Positions 1-10,295 of a stretch of 64,000 nucleotides of DNA are shown here, one piece after another. Numbering within the stretch: position 1 is the first letter of the stretch; the number at the start of each line of letters is the position of its first letter. A model generated the notes under the pieces. That model saw only the letters and a program-made list of their open reading frames with translations, ran no database searches and was not told the origin of the DNA. A program made the position numbers and the translations under genes. Source of the stretch: Marinobacter daepoensis DSM 16072 (lineage in GTDB: Bacteria > Pseudomonadota > Gammaproteobacteria > Pseudomonadales > Oleiphilaceae); assembly GCF_000421165.1 (NCBI RefSeq), contig NZ_ATWI01000009.1, positions 124,001 through 188,000 of the forward strand. The letters run 5' to 3'.

Positions 1-957
1 CACGTGCTGGCTACCCAGTGTCTGGTTCAGAAGAAGATGAAGAATATGCTGGTGAGGGTGAACGGCACACTTGGCACGGGTGTAACGGGCAAGGATGTTG
101 TTCTGGCCATTATCGGCAAAATCGGCACGGCTGGTGGTACCGGCTACGCCATCGAGTTTGGTGGCGAGGCTATCCGGGGCCTGAGTATGGAAGGCCGGAT
201 GACCATTTGTAATATGTCCATCGAAGCCGGTGCCCGGGTGGGGATGGTTGGCGTGGACGATACCACAATTGAATACGTGAAAGGCCGCCCCTTCTCCCCA
301 GAGGGTGAAACCTGGGACAAAGCCGTTGAGTATTGGCGTACCCTCCATACGGACGATGATGCGGTGTTCGATAAAGTGGTGGAGCTGGACGGAGCGGCGA
401 TTCAGCCTCAGGTAAGTTGGGGAACGTCGCCGGAAATGGTGGTTGGCGTAGACAGTGCGGTTCCAGACCCGGAGAAAGAGGCTGACCCGATCAAGCGTGA
501 GGGTATTGTTCGTGCTCTGAAATACATGGGATTGCAGCCAAATCAGAAAATTACTGATATTAAACTGGATCGGGTGTTTATTGGTTCCTGCACCAATAGC
601 CGCATTGAGGATCTGCGCGAAGCAGCGGCCGTGGTGAAAGGCCGGAAGGTGGCTGCGGGTCTTAAGCAGGCCATGGTTGTTCCGGGTTCGGGGCTGGTAA
701 AGGCCCAGGCTGAGCGGGAAGGGCTCGATAAGGTGTTTATTGAGGCGGGCCTGGAGTGGCGCGATCCGGGTTGCTCCATGTGTCTGGCCATGAATGCCGA
801 CAAGCTGGGCCAGGGTGAGCATTGTGCTTCCACCTCAAACCGGAACTTTGAAGGTCGGCAGGGCTTTGGTGGGCGAACCCATCTCGTAAGCCCGGCCATG
901 GCTGCCGCCGCGGCAGTCACCGGTCATTTCATTGATGTCCGTGAATTGTTGAACTGA
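1..957 (+). CDS. leuC: 3-isopropylmalate dehydratase large subunit (partial, 5' end off window)
   Basis: This is the C-terminal two thirds of LeuC, the large subunit of isopropylmalate isomerase, which with LeuD interconverts 2- and 3-isopropylmalate in leucine synthesis. The frame is open from base 1, so the GTG at 4 is internal and the true start lies outside. The three cysteines that hold the aconitase-type 4Fe-4S cluster are visible: one in GSCTNSR (codon at 589-591) and two in the motif GCSMC about 60 residues later. The protein ends [10 protein letters not shown]. leuD starts 17 bases downstream, so the two subunits are co-expressed. Confidence 0.97.
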   Translation, partial: HVLATQCLVQKKMKNMLVRVNGTLGTGVTGKDVVLAIIGKIGTAGGTGYAIEFGGEAIRGLSMEGRMTICNMSIEAGARVGMVGVDDTTIEYVKGRPFSPEGETWDKAVEYWRTLHTDDDAVFDKVVELDGAAIQPQVSWGTSPEMVVGVDSAVPDPEKEADPIKREGIVRALKYMGLQPNQKITDIKLDRVFIGSCTNSRIEDLREAAAVVKGRKVAAGLKQAMVVPGSGLVKAQAEREGLDKVFIEAGLEWRDPGCSMCLAMNADKLGQGEHCASTSNRNFEGRQGFGGRTHLVSPAMAAAAAVTGHFIDVRELLN

Positions 958-974
958 ACCACAGGAGAGAGACC

Positions 975-1622
975 ATGCGAGCATTTACGCAACATCAGGG
1001 CATTGTTGCCCCCATGGACCGTTCCAATGTGGACACGGACATGATTATCCCCAAGCAGTTTCTGAAGTCGATCAAACGCACGGGCTTTGGTCCTAACCTG
1101 TTTGATGAGCTGCGTTATCTGGATGAAGGTAAGCCCGACCAGGATTGTTCCAATCGCCCCCTGAACCCGGATTTTGTGCTGAATCAGCAGCGCTATAAAA
1201 GCGCAAGCGTGTTGCTGGCCCGAACCAACTTTGGTTGCGGCTCCAGCCGTGAGCATGCCCCCTGGGCGCTGGATGATTATGGTTTTCGGGTAATCATTGC
1301 GCCGAGTTTTGCGGACATTTTCTACAATAACTGCTTTAAGAATGGCTTGCTTCCCATTGTTTTAGAAGAAGAAGTTGTTGATAAACTGTTCCGCGAAACG
1401 GAAGAAACTGAAGGGTATCAACTGACGGTTGATCTCGAAACGAAAACGGTCATTACGCCAAGTGGCGAGTCGTTCAGTTTTGAGGTGGATGATTTCCGCC
1501 GCCACTGTCTGTTAAATGGGCTGGACGATATTGGTGTCACCCTGGAGGATGCGGAGACAATTCGTGCATACGAATCGTCCCGCCGAAAAACGGCCCCTTG
1601 GTTGTTTAACGCTGGAAACTGA
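975..1622 (+). CDS. leuD: 3-isopropylmalate dehydratase small subunit
   Basis: LeuD, 215 residues, is the swivel-domain subunit that completes the isopropylmalate isomerase active site with LeuC. The signature [15 protein letters not shown] lies near residue 90 and the N-terminal stretch around [13 protein letters not shown] is typical. The ATG at 975 is preceded by a strong ribosome binding site (AGGAGAGAG). It sits between leuC and leuB with gaps of 17 and 19 bases, which indicates a leuCDB transcript. The length is close to the family norm of about 200-215. Confidence 0.97.
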   Translation: MRAFTQHQGIVAPMDRSNVDTDMIIPKQFLKSIKRTGFGPNLFDELRYLDEGKPDQDCSNRPLNPDFVLNQQRYKSASVLLARTNFGCGSSREHAPWALDDYGFRVIIAPSFADIFYNNCFKNGLLPIVLEEEVVDKLFRETEETEGYQLTVDLETKTVITPSGESFSFEVDDFRRHCLLNGLDDIGVTLEDAETIRAYESSRRKTAPWLFNAGN

Positions 1623-1641
1623 CTGAACAAGGAATTGAATA

Positions 1642-2715
1642 ATGTCCCGTAACGTATTGCTCCTGCCGGGTGACGGTATTGGCCCCGAAATTGTTGCCGA
1701 AGCAGAAAAAGTGTTGAACAAAGTCAATGATCAGTTCAGCCTGGGGCTGAGTTTCGATTCGGCTTTGGTCGGTGGTGCCGCGATTGATGAAACGGACACG
1801 CCCTTGCCAGATGAAACCCTTGAAAAGGCGCGTAACGCCGATGCTATCCTTCTGGGCGCCGTCGGTGGGCCGAAGTGGGATAGTCTGCCCATGGCCAGGC
1901 GGCCAGAAAAAGGCTTGCTGGGCCTTCGCTCTAATCTCGAATTGTTCGCCAACCTGCGGCCTGCCATTCTTTATCCGCAGTTGGCGTCGGCGTCATCCCT
2001 GAAGCCTGAAGTGGTTTCTGGTCTCGATATCCTGATTGTCCGGGAACTGACGGGTGGTATCTATTTTGGCCAGCCGCGCGGCGTTCGTCAGCTGGAGAGC
2101 GGAGAGCGTCAGGGCTACAACACCTACCAGTATACGGAATCTGAAATTCGCCGGATTGGGCGGGTTGCCTTTGAAGCGGCGCAGCAGCGAGGCAAAAAGT
2201 TGTGTTCTGTCGACAAGGCGAACGTGCTTGAGGTAACCGTACTCTGGCGCGAAATCATGGAGGATCTCAAGCGTGAGTATCCGGATGTAGAGCTGTCTCA
2301 TATGTACGTCGATAACGCGGCCATGCAGCTTGTTCGTGCGCCGAAGCAGTTTGATGTGATTGTGACTGGCAACATGTTTGGTGATATTCTTTCCGACGAA
2401 GCTGCAATGCTCACCGGTTCTATCGGCATGCTGCCCTCTGCGTCACTGAACTCGGATAAGCAGGGCATGTATGAGCCGTGTCATGGCTCTGCGCCAGACA
2501 TTGCCGGGCAGGGCATTGCCAACCCGCTGGCGACGATCATCAGTGCGGCGATGATGCTGCGGTACAGTCTGAACGAGGAAAGCGCGGCTCAGGCTATTGA
2601 AGCTGCCGTCAGCAAGGTGCTGGACCAGGGGCTGCGCACGGCCGATATTATGTCTGAGGGTGGGCGCAAAGTGTCGACCCGTGAAATGGGCGAGGCCGTT
2701 CTGAACGCGCTTTAA
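1642..2715 (+). CDS. leuB: 3-isopropylmalate dehydrogenase
   Basis: LeuB, 357 residues, oxidises and decarboxylates 3-isopropylmalate with NAD+ to 2-oxoisocaproate. It shows the family landmarks [11 protein letters not shown] at the N-terminus, the [13 protein letters not shown] segment, the substrate and metal region around VDNAAMQLV, the [13 protein letters not shown] motif, and the NAD-binding segment ending in [12 protein letters not shown] ribosome binding site (AAGGAA) precedes the ATG. It is the last gene of the leu cluster; 124 non-coding bases separate it from asd. Confidence 0.97.
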   Translation: MSRNVLLLPGDGIGPEIVAEAEKVLNKVNDQFSLGLSFDSALVGGAAIDETDTPLPDETLEKARNADAILLGAVGGPKWDSLPMARRPEKGLLGLRSNLELFANLRPAILYPQLASASSLKPEVVSGLDILIVRELTGGIYFGQPRGVRQLESGERQGYNTYQYTESEIRRIGRVAFEAAQQRGKKLCSVDKANVLEVTVLWREIMEDLKREYPDVELSHMYVDNAAMQLVRAPKQFDVIVTGNMFGDILSDEAAMLTGSIGMLPSASLNSDKQGMYEPCHGSAPDIAGQGIANPLATIISAAMMLRYSLNEESAAQAIEAAVSKVLDQGLRTADIMSEGGRKVSTREMGEAVLNAL

Positions 2716-2839
2716 GGCGTTACTGGTCCGATAAGAGCAAAGCCCGACAGCGGCAGGATGCAGCTGCTGCGGGATCATTCATCCTGTCCGTGCCAGCGAT
2801 AACGGTAGCGGGCGGGCATAGAATTGGAAGTCCTGACAG

Positions 2840-3955
2840 ATGAAGCGAGTTGGACTGGTTGGTTGGCGTGGCATGGTGGGCTCTGTCCTCATGCAGCGCA
2901 TGCGTGAAGAAAATGATTTTGCCGGCATCGATCCGGTATTTTTCACCACATCTCAGGCTGGTAAGCCGGCCCCGGATGTCGGGAAAGAGGGTGTTCCGGT
3001 ACTTCAGGATGCGTTTGATATCGACATTCTGAAAGGTATGGATGTCATCCTGACCTGTCAGGGTGGGGACTACACCGGCGCTGTCTACCAGAAGTTGCGA
3101 GACGCCGGTTGGCAGGGATACTGGATTGACGCCGCATCTACTCTGCGCATGGCGGATCATTCGGTGATCGTTCTCGACCCGGTCAACCGCAACGTGATTG
3201 ACGAGGCGCTGGATAAAGGCGTTAAGGACTATATTGGTGGAAACTGCACCGTGAGTCTGATGATGCTGGCGCTTGGGGGGTTGCTTGAGCAGGACCTGAT
3301 CGAGTGGGTGTCTCCGATGACGTACCAGGCGGCGTCAGGTTCCGGTGCCCAGAACATGAGGGAATTGCTGGCTCAGATGGGGGCGCTGAATGACAGCGTG
3401 CAATCCGAGTTGGCTGATCCTTCGTCCGCGATTCTGGACATTGACCGCAAGGTAACAGACACCATGCGTTCGGCTGAGTTTCCTGTAGAACATTTCGGCG
3501 TCCCGTTGGCGGGCAGCCTGATTCCGTTTATCGATAAGCAGCTTGATAACGGTATGAGTAAGGAAGAGTGGAAGGCGGGCGTTGAGACTAACAAGATTCT
3601 CGGCCGTTCTGATCGACCGATTCCGATTGATGGTATCTGTGTTCGGATCGGTGCCATGCGTTCGCACAGTCAGGCGCTGACGATCAAGTTGAAAAAGGAT
3701 CTGTCGGTTGCTGAAGTCGAAGGTATTCTCGCGGGCGCCAACGACTGGGTAAAAGTGATTCCGAATGATCGGGAAGCAACGATGGAAGAGCTGACACCAA
3801 CCAAGGTGACAGGGACGCTGAGCATTCCCATTGGTCGGATTCGCAAGTTGTCCATGGGGCCGGAGTACATCTCTGCGTTTACGGTGGGTGACCAGCTGTT
3901 GTGGGGGGCTGCAGAGCCTCTGCGTCGGATGCTGAGAATCCTTCAGGAACGTTAA
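2840..3955 (+). CDS. asd: Aspartate-semialdehyde dehydrogenase
   Basis: Asd, 371 residues, reduces beta-aspartyl phosphate with NADPH to aspartate semialdehyde, the branch point to lysine/diaminopimelate, methionine and threonine. The N-terminal nucleotide-binding motif [11 protein letters not shown], the catalytic cysteine C136 in GGNCTVSL and the active-site histidine H276 in MRSHSQAL all match the gammaproteobacterial Asd type. The ATG at 2840 follows a GGAAG ribosome binding site. A strong hairpin terminator follows at 4014, so the leu-asd block is transcriptionally separated from fimV. The same leuB-asd-fimV-truA order is familiar from Pseudomonas. Confidence 0.97.
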   Translation: MKRVGLVGWRGMVGSVLMQRMREENDFAGIDPVFFTTSQAGKPAPDVGKEGVPVLQDAFDIDILKGMDVILTCQGGDYTGAVYQKLRDAGWQGYWIDAASTLRMADHSVIVLDPVNRNVIDEALDKGVKDYIGGNCTVSLMMLALGGLLEQDLIEWVSPMTYQAASGSGAQNMRELLAQMGALNDSVQSELADPSSAILDIDRKVTDTMRSAEFPVEHFGVPLAGSLIPFIDKQLDNGMSKEEWKAGVETNKILGRSDRPIPIDGICVRIGAMRSHSQALTIKLKKDLSVAEVEGILAGANDWVKVIPNDREATMEELTPTKVTGTLSIPIGRIRKLSMGPEYISAFTVGDQLLWGAAEPLRRMLRILQER

Positions 3956-4013
3956 AAATTGTTACGCAGTGGTAATTAATGCCAACTGTGTCCGGTTTTT
4001 TGCATGCCGGTCT

Positions 4014-4052
4014 GGGGCGGAGGCTGATTTCAGCGTCCGCCCCTGTTATTTT
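4014..4052 (+). terminator. Rho-independent terminator of asd
   Basis: The arms GGGGCGGA (4014-4021) and TCCGCCCC (4036-4043) pair perfectly, and the inner arms GCTGA and TCAGC extend the stem almost to a two-base loop. The sequence TGTTATTTT follows. The position, 58 bases after the asd stop, fits termination of the leu-asd transcript. Confidence 0.8.
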
Positions 4053-4115
4053 CAAGGGCGCTAAGGAGTTCCGCCCGATAGATAAAAAAACGGTGCAAGG
4101 ATTGCGGCTGATTGA

Positions 4116-4137
4116 TTGATAAAACGGGTTTTATCAA
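4116..4137. promoter_or_regulatory. Perfect 10-bp inverted repeat upstream of fimV
   Basis: The arms TTGATAAAAC (4116-4125) and GTTTTATCAA (4128-4137) are exact reverse complements separated by GG. The 312-base asd-fimV interval (3956-4268) otherwise holds the asd terminator and AT-rich DNA with promoter-like TATAAG and TATAAA hexamers at 4160 and 4171. An AT-rich perfect dyad just upstream of these is better explained as a dimeric regulator site than as an RNA hairpin. The binding protein is unknown. Confidence 0.45.
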
Positions 4138-4268
4138 CAATACTTGCCGAACCGATTGGTATAAGTGCGATATAAAAACGAGAAATAACAAGGCGAAAGT
4201 CATCCAACCTCGTCCGATTCTGTTGAGATACGGCAGTAAAGAATAACGGAGACTGGAAAGGAATAAGC

Positions 4269-7200
4269 ATGAAGGTACGCAAGCTTGCGGTTGCCCTGGC
4301 GCTGGCGGGAGGGCTCGGCTCTGGAATGGCTCAGGCCCTTGGACTCGGAGAAATAGAGCTCCAGTCCTGGCTTAATGAGCCGCTGGATGCAGAAATATCA
4401 CTGAATCAGAGTCGTGGCGTTGATCCCGGTGACGTGTTTGTCAATGTGGCACCGGAGAGCGCGTATGAGCGGGTCGGGCTGGATCGGCATCGGTTTCTGA
4501 GTCAGTTAAAATTTGAAGTGGTGACCGGCGCGGATGGCAGTCTGGCCATTAATGTGTCTTCTCGCGAACCGGTGCGTGAACCGTATCTCAATTTCCTTCT
4601 TGAGCTGACCTGGCCCAACGGGCGACTGATGCGGGAATATTCGGTACTCGTGGACCCGCCCGTATACGCGGAGGAATCCGGCGTTGAAGAGCCGGTGAGT
4701 GCGCCGGCCACCGCGGCCCGTCAGCAACCTGCGACTCGCAGCCCGGAGTCGGTTCGCCGCCAGGCCGCTGTTGAGGGTTCTGCGTCTCGTGGTTATCAGG
4801 GCGATACATTCGGCCCGACTGGTGCGTCAGACACGCTTTGGACCATAGCTCAACAGGTACGCCCGAGCACGTCGGTGTCGATGCAGCAAGTTATGCTTGC
4901 GATTCAGGATCAGAACCCGAATGCGTTCATTGATGGCAACATCAACCGGCTGAAGCGGGGTGAGGTACTGCGCATTCCGTCACTGGATGATATTCGCAGT
5001 CGCAGTCGTGCAGAAGCGAACCGTGTTGTTGCTCAACAAAACCAGGAATTCCAGTCTCCACGACCGGTTGATGCAACGAAAAGCACGCCAGCCGCTTCAG
5101 AGCAGGCGGGTAGCCAGGCAACCTCAGGCGACGAGCTTCGTTTACTGGTAGCCGACGATTCCGAGTCTCGTACTGAACAGGATGGAGGCTCCGCAGGCGG
5201 TGACGGTGACCTGCCAGGCGGTGCGGATTCTGGCTCTGCGGTTGCGATGGAAGAGTTTGAGGCGGCCAAACGCGAGAACGATGAACTCAACAGTCGTGTT
5301 GCAGACCTGCAGGACCAGGTTGAGACCTTACAGCGCCTTCTCGAACTGAAAAACAGTCAGTTGGCCGACATGCAGGGCATGGCGGCAGAAGGTGAAGAGG
5401 CTGCGCCAGTAGACACAGCTCAGGAAGGGGCGGCTGACCCTCAATTGTCAGCAATGGATTCTGGCGAGGCCGAAGGGCAGGTTGCGGGTGAGGTCTCCGA
5501 GGCCGGAATGGCTGATGATCAGGGCGAGCCTGAGGCAGGTGTTACGGATTCCGCTGAGGCTTCCGGCCTGACAGAGGATGAGGTTGCTGAGCCAGAGGTT
5601 GTGTCTGCACCTGAGAGTTCAGTTGGCGATCCGGCAACTCCTGAGGACGCGTTGAGCGCTGAAGCGGGTGCTGGAGAGGGGGATGCTGCCGCGACTTCTG
5701 CAGCTGAAGCCTTAAACGATGGCGATTCTCCGTCGGAACAGGCAGCCGCACCAAAGGTTGAGGCCCCCGAAGCTCAGCAGCCAATGGTGTCCCCTGAAAA
5801 GGCGTTTCCGGGCAATATTATTGACGGAATACTGAACAATCCTCTGTATCAGATTGTTCTCGGTGGCGGCCTGATTGTGCTCCTTTTGTTACTGCTTTTG
5901 GTGGCGAGGCGGAATGCAAGCCGTGAGAAAGAGTTCTACGACCAGCTGAACAGTGATGAAGCCGATGAAAAGGACACCTTTGACCTGAGTCTCGAAGATG
6001 AAGGTGCTGGCGAAGGCGAAGGTAGTGATGCCATTGCAGAGGCCGAGACGTATGTGGCTTACGGGCGTCATGATCAGGCTGCGCAAGTACTGGAAAGCGC
6101 CATCTCCAAAGAGCCGAGTCGGACCGATTTGCGCTTGAAGCTGTTATCTGTCTACGCAGATAGTGAAGATCGCGACGCGTTTGAAAAGCAGTATCGTGAA
6201 GTAGAGGCTCTGGATGACGAGGATGCTATGCGGGAAGCGGAACTGCTTCGCGAGCGTCTTGCCGAAGCAGAGGCGATGCCCAGCATTGACGATCTGGAAT
6301 CGCAGTTGCGCTCAGATTCGTTTGGCGAATCCGCTCAGGCCTCCCGGGAGGATGTGTCTGAAGGGGAATGGGATCTGTCGGATGAGCTCAAGGCCGATGA
6401 GTTTGAGGCCGAAACAGGCGCCGCTGCGGTGGAAGAGAATGAATTCGGCGAGCTGGAATCCGATGTCGCGGAAGAGACCGATGCCCGGGATGATCTGATT
6501 GAATACGACCTTTCTGGCATAGGTGAAAGCGCTGAGTCTGAGGTCGATGAACCTGCTACTGAAATGGACTATGCGTCGCTGGATCTGGATGCAGATCTGG
6601 AAGAGTCTAAAGAGCCTGAAAGCGAAGATCTGAGCCTGGATTTTGAGTCTGCCTTTGAGGATGAGGCGTTGGCGGGTGACGATGAGCTTGCTTCTGAAGA
6701 GACCGCCGTCACCTCTGACGAGGCGTCAAGTGATGCTGATCTGCAGAATGATCTGAACCTGGATCTTGATGAAAGCTTCGATGCGCTTGAAAGTGAATTG
6801 GAGACGGAAGCGGAAGAGAGCCTGGATTCAGAACTGGACGCTGAAGGGTTGGATGAATCCTTCCTTGATGAGCTTGATGCAGAGCTCGACAAAGTGGCGG
6901 GGCAGGATAATGAGCCGGACGAGCTCGCCCTTGATGAATCCGACCTTGATGACCTTGAGCTGGATGTGTCCGATGAAGATCTGGCGCTGATGGAAGAATT
7001 CTCTGACACCGGAGATTCAGACGTGCCGCAGAGCCAGGAGTCATCTCTGGATGATGAATTGGGGCTTGAGGACGCGCTCAGCGAACTTGAAGAGGGCGAG
7101 CCGGCAATGGATCAGCAGGATCCGGAAGTGATCCTGGAGCAATCGGAAGGTCTTCAAGACGCTGATGTTGAAGCGGATGAAGATCATGATGTTGTGCCTG

Positions 7201-7457
7201 TCGCTTCGGATGCACTGGAGCAGGATGCTTCCCGGAACAGTGGTACGCCAGACATTGATGAGAGCTCGTTGGACGATGAGGATGACTTTGATTTCCTCGC
7301 CGGTACTGACGAAGCGGCCACCAAGCTCGATCTGGCGAGAGCCTATATCGAGATGGGGGACAGTGACGGTGCCCGGGATATTCTCGAAGAGGTTGCCCTT
7401 GAAGGGAGTGACGATCAGAAAACGGAAGCGCAAGAGCTTCTTAAAAATCTTTCCTGA
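4269..7457 (+). CDS. fimV: FimV/HubP polar hub protein with LysM and TPR-like C-terminal domain
   Basis: FimV, 1062 residues, is an inner-membrane, peptidoglycan-binding polar organiser needed for type IV pilus assembly and for cAMP signalling in Pseudomonas; HubP is the Vibrio counterpart. A signal peptide occupies residues 1-23, followed by the FimV N-terminal domain (24-130), a LysM-like region (about 180-245), a coiled coil (about 325-370), a transmembrane helix near 527-546, then a very long Asp/Glu-rich cytoplasmic region and the conserved FimV C-terminal helix pair at 1015-1062 (TKLDLARAYIEMGD). Acidic composition and length are normal for the family. It has its own upstream region and a terminator after the stop. 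FimL, a partner of FimV in P. aeruginosa, is also encoded in this window. Confidence 0.95.
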   Translation: MKVRKLAVALALAGGLGSGMAQALGLGEIELQSWLNEPLDAEISLNQSRGVDPGDVFVNVAPESAYERVGLDRHRFLSQLKFEVVTGADGSLAINVSSREPVREPYLNFLLELTWPNGRLMREYSVLVDPPVYAEESGVEEPVSAPATAARQQPATRSPESVRRQAAVEGSASRGYQGDTFGPTGASDTLWTIAQQVRPSTSVSMQQVMLAIQDQNPNAFIDGNINRLKRGEVLRIPSLDDIRSRSRAEANRVVAQQNQEFQSPRPVDATKSTPAASEQAGSQATSGDELRLLVADDSESRTEQDGGSAGGDGDLPGGADSGSAVAMEEFEAAKRENDELNSRVADLQDQVETLQRLLELKNSQLADMQGMAAEGEEAAPVDTAQEGAADPQLSAMDSGEAEGQVAGEVSEAGMADDQGEPEAGVTDSAEASGLTEDEVAEPEVVSAPESSVGDPATPEDALSAEAGAGEGDAAATSAAEALNDGDSPSEQAAAPKVEAPEAQQPMVSPEKAFPGNIIDGILNNPLYQIVLGGGLIVLLLLLLLVARRNASREKEFYDQLNSDEADEKDTFDLSLEDEGAGEGEGSDAIAEAETYVAYGRHDQAAQVLESAISKEPSRTDLRLKLLSVYADSEDRDAFEKQYREVEALDDEDAMREAELLRERLAEAEAMPSIDDLESQLRSDSFGESAQASREDVSEGEWDLSDELKADEFEAETGAAAVEENEFGELESDVAEETDARDDLIEYDLSGIGESAESEVDEPATEMDYASLDLDADLEESKEPESEDLSLDFESAFEDEALAGDDELASEETAVTSDEASSDADLQNDLNLDLDESFDALESELETEAEESLDSELDAEGLDESFLDELDAELDKVAGQDNEPDELALDESDLDDLELDVSDEDLALMEEFSDTGDSDVPQSQESSLDDELGLEDALSELEEGEPAMDQQDPEVILEQSEGLQDADVEADEDHDVVPVASDALEQDASRNSGTPDIDESSLDDEDDFDFLAGTDEAATKLDLARAYIEMGDSDGARDILEEVALEGSDDQKTEAQELLKNLS

Positions 7458-7468
7458 TTCGTTATAAT
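7441..7468 (+). promoter_or_regulatory. Candidate promoter at the fimV 3' end for the truA operon
   Basis: A perfect -10 hexamer TATAAT lies at 7463-7468 and TTAAAA at 7441-7446 is a 4/6 match to a -35, with a 16-base spacer. Transcription would begin near 7475, just upstream of the hairpin at 7487, so initiation here would place that hairpin in the truA leader. Seen directly; activity is inferred. Confidence 0.45.
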
Positions 7469-7486
7469 CGTTTCAAGAGCGGCAAG

Positions 7487-7517
7487 CGCCGGCCACAGAG
7501 CCGGCGTTTTGCTTTTT
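7487..7517 (+). terminator. Rho-independent terminator between fimV and truA
   Basis: The arms CGCCGGC (7487-7493) and GCCGGCG (7500-7506) enclose a six-base loop and are followed by TTTTGCTTTTT. It ends fimV transcription, or acts as an attenuator for transcripts begun at the TATAAT at 7463. Confidence 0.8.
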
Positions 7518-7542
7518 CAGTAGACAGTTACCGGATCGCCAC

Positions 7543-8451
7543 TTGTTCCTCACGCCTCAGCCCCTCACGACAGACAATACGATTGGTAACGGAAGGGTTG
7601 CCATTATCTTCGAGTACGACGGTCAGGCTTTTCATGGCTGGCAATTCCAGAAGAGTGGAGTTCGCTCTGTTGAAGGGGAGTTATCCAGGGCTGCGGCCCG
7701 GGTTGCTGACCATCCTGTTGATCTGGTGTGCGCGGGGCGGACCGATGCGGGAGTGCATGCCAGCTTTCAGGTGGCTCACTTCGATACGCCCTCGGTCCGC
7801 AACCTCCGATCCTGGGTGATGGGGATGAATACGGCCCTGCCCGATGATATTTCGGTTCATTGGGCGGGGAATGGCGTCGCCGATTTTCACGCCCGATTCT
7901 CGGCAACGTATCGCCGATATCGTTACGTGATCTATAACCACGCGGTTCGACCGGGAATCCAGAGAGGGCAGGTAAGCTGGACCTTCCGGCCACTGGACAC
8001 AGACCGGATGCATCGAGCGGCTCAGGCTCTGGTTGGTGAGCACGACTTTTCGTCCTTCCGGGCGGCGGGGTGTCAGTCTCGTACACCGGTCCGTTTCCTG
8101 GAACGGATTTCGGTAACCCGATGCGGGGATTATGTCGTAATAGATGTGCAGGCCAATGCGTTTCTTCACCATATGGTGAGGAACATTGCAGGGGCTTTAA
8201 TGGCCGTTGGTAATGGTCAGCAGCCCCAGGAGTGGATTAGTGGTATTCTGGAGGCTCGTGATCGCACGTGTGCTGGTGTCACGGCTCCTCCTTACGGCCT
8301 CTATCTGGTTGATGTTGGCTATCCGGAGCACCTCGGAATACCAGAAGCCCTGTGTGGGCCAGCCTTCGTTGCCCCCTGGTTCGACCGGAAGTGCAACGAA
8401 CCCATAGCGCCAACGCACATTCATCCTAAACAGGTAAGGGCTGAATCATGA
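7543..8451 (+). CDS. truA: tRNA pseudouridine(38-40) synthase
   Basis: TruA isomerises uridines 38-40 in the anticodon stem-loop of many tRNAs. The catalytic aspartate is D68 in [11 protein letters not shown], and the family motifs [12 protein letters not shown] and [11 protein letters not shown] are present. The 302-residue length includes about 16 residues before the usual N-terminal strand. No ATG is available in frame near the start, so TTG at 7543 is the best candidate and the start is uncertain; a GGAAGG sequence at 7590 just before the conserved [10 protein letters not shown] could alternatively serve a non-standard start. The stop overlaps the trpF start by four bases (ATGA). Confidence 0.9.
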   Translation: MFLTPQPLTTDNTIGNGRVAIIFEYDGQAFHGWQFQKSGVRSVEGELSRAAARVADHPVDLVCAGRTDAGVHASFQVAHFDTPSVRNLRSWVMGMNTALPDDISVHWAGNGVADFHARFSATYRRYRYVIYNHAVRPGIQRGQVSWTFRPLDTDRMHRAAQALVGEHDFSSFRAAGCQSRTPVRFLERISVTRCGDYVVIDVQANAFLHHMVRNIAGALMAVGNGQQPQEWISGILEARDRTCAGVTAPPYGLYLVDVGYPEHLGIPEALCGPAFVAPWFDRKCNEPIAPTHIHPKQVRAES

Positions 8452-9077
8452 CGGCTCGTGTGAAAATATGCGGCCTGACTCGTCCTGAAGACGTTGATGC
8501 GGCGGTTGCCTGCGGGGCAGATGCTATTGGGCTGGTATTCTACGACCAGAGCCCGAGGGCCGTCGATATCGCACAGGCGGTTGGGTTGGCGGAACGTGTG
8601 CCAGCCTTTGTGTCTGTGACCGGGCTGTTTGTTAACCCGGAGCCCCAGGTTGTGGACTCCGTGCTAAAACAGGTTTCACTGGATCTTCTCCAGTTTCACG
8701 GCGATGAAGATCCTGAGTTTTGCCAGTCTTTTGGTCGCCGTTGGATAAAAGCGGTAAGGGTTCGGGAAGCAGGGCAAATAGCCGAAGCCTTCCGTACCTA
8801 TCATCAGGCCTCCGGATTGCTGGTTGATGCCTGGGACCCGAATCGGTACGGCGGCACGGGTCACTCGTTTAACTGGTCTCTGATTCCCGATGAGCGCCCG
8901 TTGCCTCTGATATTGGCCGGTGGTTTGTCATCTGCTAACGTAGCCCGCGCTATTGAGCAGGTTCGTCCCTGGGCTGTCGACGTCAGCGGTGGAGTTGAAG
9001 AGGCCAAAGGCAAAAAAGACGCCGCCAAATTGTCTCAATTTTTCAAAGAGGTTCACCGTGTCTGTAAAACTGACTGA
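8448..9077 (+). CDS. trpF: Phosphoribosylanthranilate isomerase
   Basis: TrpF, 209 residues, performs the Amadori rearrangement of phosphoribosylanthranilate in tryptophan synthesis. It is a TIM barrel with the catalytic cysteine C8 in VKICGLT and the catalytic aspartate in LLVDAWDP; the phosphate-binding end is [10 protein letters not shown]. Its start overlaps the truA stop (ATGA) and its end overlaps trpB by 20 bases, so the three genes are translationally coupled. Confidence 0.97.
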   Translation: MTARVKICGLTRPEDVDAAVACGADAIGLVFYDQSPRAVDIAQAVGLAERVPAFVSVTGLFVNPEPQVVDSVLKQVSLDLLQFHGDEDPEFCQSFGRRWIKAVRVREAGQIAEAFRTYHQASGLLVDAWDPNRYGGTGHSFNWSLIPDERPLPLILAGGLSSANVARAIEQVRPWAVDVSGGVEEAKGKKDAAKLSQFFKEVHRVCKTD

Positions 9078-10278
9078 AGAAATGTTGAAGGCGCTTCCTG
9101 ATGCGAGAGGTCACTTTGGTACCTTTGGTGGACGGTTTGTTTCAGAAACCCTGATGGATTCGCTGATGACTCTTGAAAAAGAGTACCTTCGGCTAAAGGA
9201 CGATCCTGACTTTCAGGCAGCTTTCGATAAAGATCTGGCTGACTATGTCGGGCGCCCAAGTCCCCTCTATTTTGCCGAACGGCTTACCCGCGAGACCGGC
9301 GGCGCTCAGATCTGGCTCAAGCGCGAAGACCTGAATCACACCGGCGCCCACAAAGTAAACAACACGATTGGCCAGGCGTTGCTCGCCAGTTTTCTGGGAA
9401 AGAAGCGGATCATTGCTGAAACCGGAGCAGGGCAGCACGGCGTTGCTACAGCCACCGTATGTGCCCGCCTTGGCCTTGAATGCCACGTGTTTATGGGGTC
9501 GGAAGATATCAAGCGTCAGTCGCTGAATGTCTATCGTATGAAACTACTCGGCGCAACGGTTCATTCGGTTGAGAGCGGCACCAAAACGCTTAAAGACGCC
9601 ATGAACGATGCCATGCGGGACTGGGTGGCCAATGTCGATGACACGTTCTACATCATCGGCACGGTGGCAGGCCCCCACCCGTACCCGCTTCTGGTCCGGG
9701 ACTTCCAGTCTGTGATTGGCCGGGAGCTTCGTCAGCAGTCGATGGATGCCGTTGGCAGGTTGCCGGATGCGCTGGTGGCTTGTGTCGGGGGTGGTTCAAA
9801 CGCCATTGGCATGTTCTATCCGTTCCTGGCAGACGAGGATGTTCAGCTCTACGGTGTTGAAGCCGGTGGATTCGGTATTGAAACCGGGCAGCATGCGGCG
9901 CCGTTGTGTGCTGGTCGCCCCGGGGTTCTGCATGGCAACCGTACCTATCTGATGGAAGACGAAAATGGCCAGATTGCCGGAACTCACTCCGTCAGTGCAG
10001 GCCTGGACTATCCGGGTGTCGGGCCGGAGCACGCTTGGTTGAAAGATATTGGTCGCGCTAACTACGTGTCGGTGACGGATGATGAGGCGCTGGATGGATT
10101 CCGTAGGCTGACTCGTGTTGAGGGTATTATGCCCGCACTGGAATCGGCCCACGCCGTGGCCTACGGGTTGAAGCTGGCGTCTACCATGGATAAAGACCAA
10201 ATGCTGGTGATTAATGTCTCTGGCCGGGGCGACAAGGATATTCACACTATCGCCCAACTGGACGGTATTGAGATCTGA
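9058..10278 (+). CDS. trpB: Tryptophan synthase beta chain
   Basis: TrpB, 406 residues from a GTG start at 9058, condenses indole with serine using PLP. The PLP lysine is K99 in HTGAHKVNN, and the glycine-rich phosphate-binding loop [10 protein letters not shown] is present. GTG at 9058 was preferred because AGAGG lies eight bases upstream and the resulting length matches the family; the frame stays open further upstream inside trpF, and an ATG at 9082 would give a protein eight residues shorter. It overlaps trpF by 20 bases and precedes trpA by 17, as expected for the alpha2-beta2 enzyme. Confidence 0.95.
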   Translation: MSVKLTEEMLKALPDARGHFGTFGGRFVSETLMDSLMTLEKEYLRLKDDPDFQAAFDKDLADYVGRPSPLYFAERLTRETGGAQIWLKREDLNHTGAHKVNNTIGQALLASFLGKKRIIAETGAGQHGVATATVCARLGLECHVFMGSEDIKRQSLNVYRMKLLGATVHSVESGTKTLKDAMNDAMRDWVANVDDTFYIIGTVAGPHPYPLLVRDFQSVIGRELRQQSMDAVGRLPDALVACVGGGSNAIGMFYPFLADEDVQLYGVEAGGFGIETGQHAAPLCAGRPGVLHGNRTYLMEDENGQIAGTHSVSAGLDYPGVGPEHAWLKDIGRANYVSVTDDEALDGFRRLTRVEGIMPALESAHAVAYGLKLASTMDKDQMLVINVSGRGDKDIHTIAQLDGIEI

Positions 10279-10295
10279 CGGTATCAGGAGCAGGC

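Noticed and set aside
8953..9057. Upstream extension of trpB by 35 codons
   Set aside because: The extension lies inside trpF, has no TrpB similarity, and the GTG at 9058 has AGAGG at the right distance.
7518..9060. trp leader peptide with tandem Trp codons before trpF or trpB
   Set aside because: No short frame with consecutive TGG codons next to alternative hairpins is present; trpF and trpB starts overlap upstream genes.
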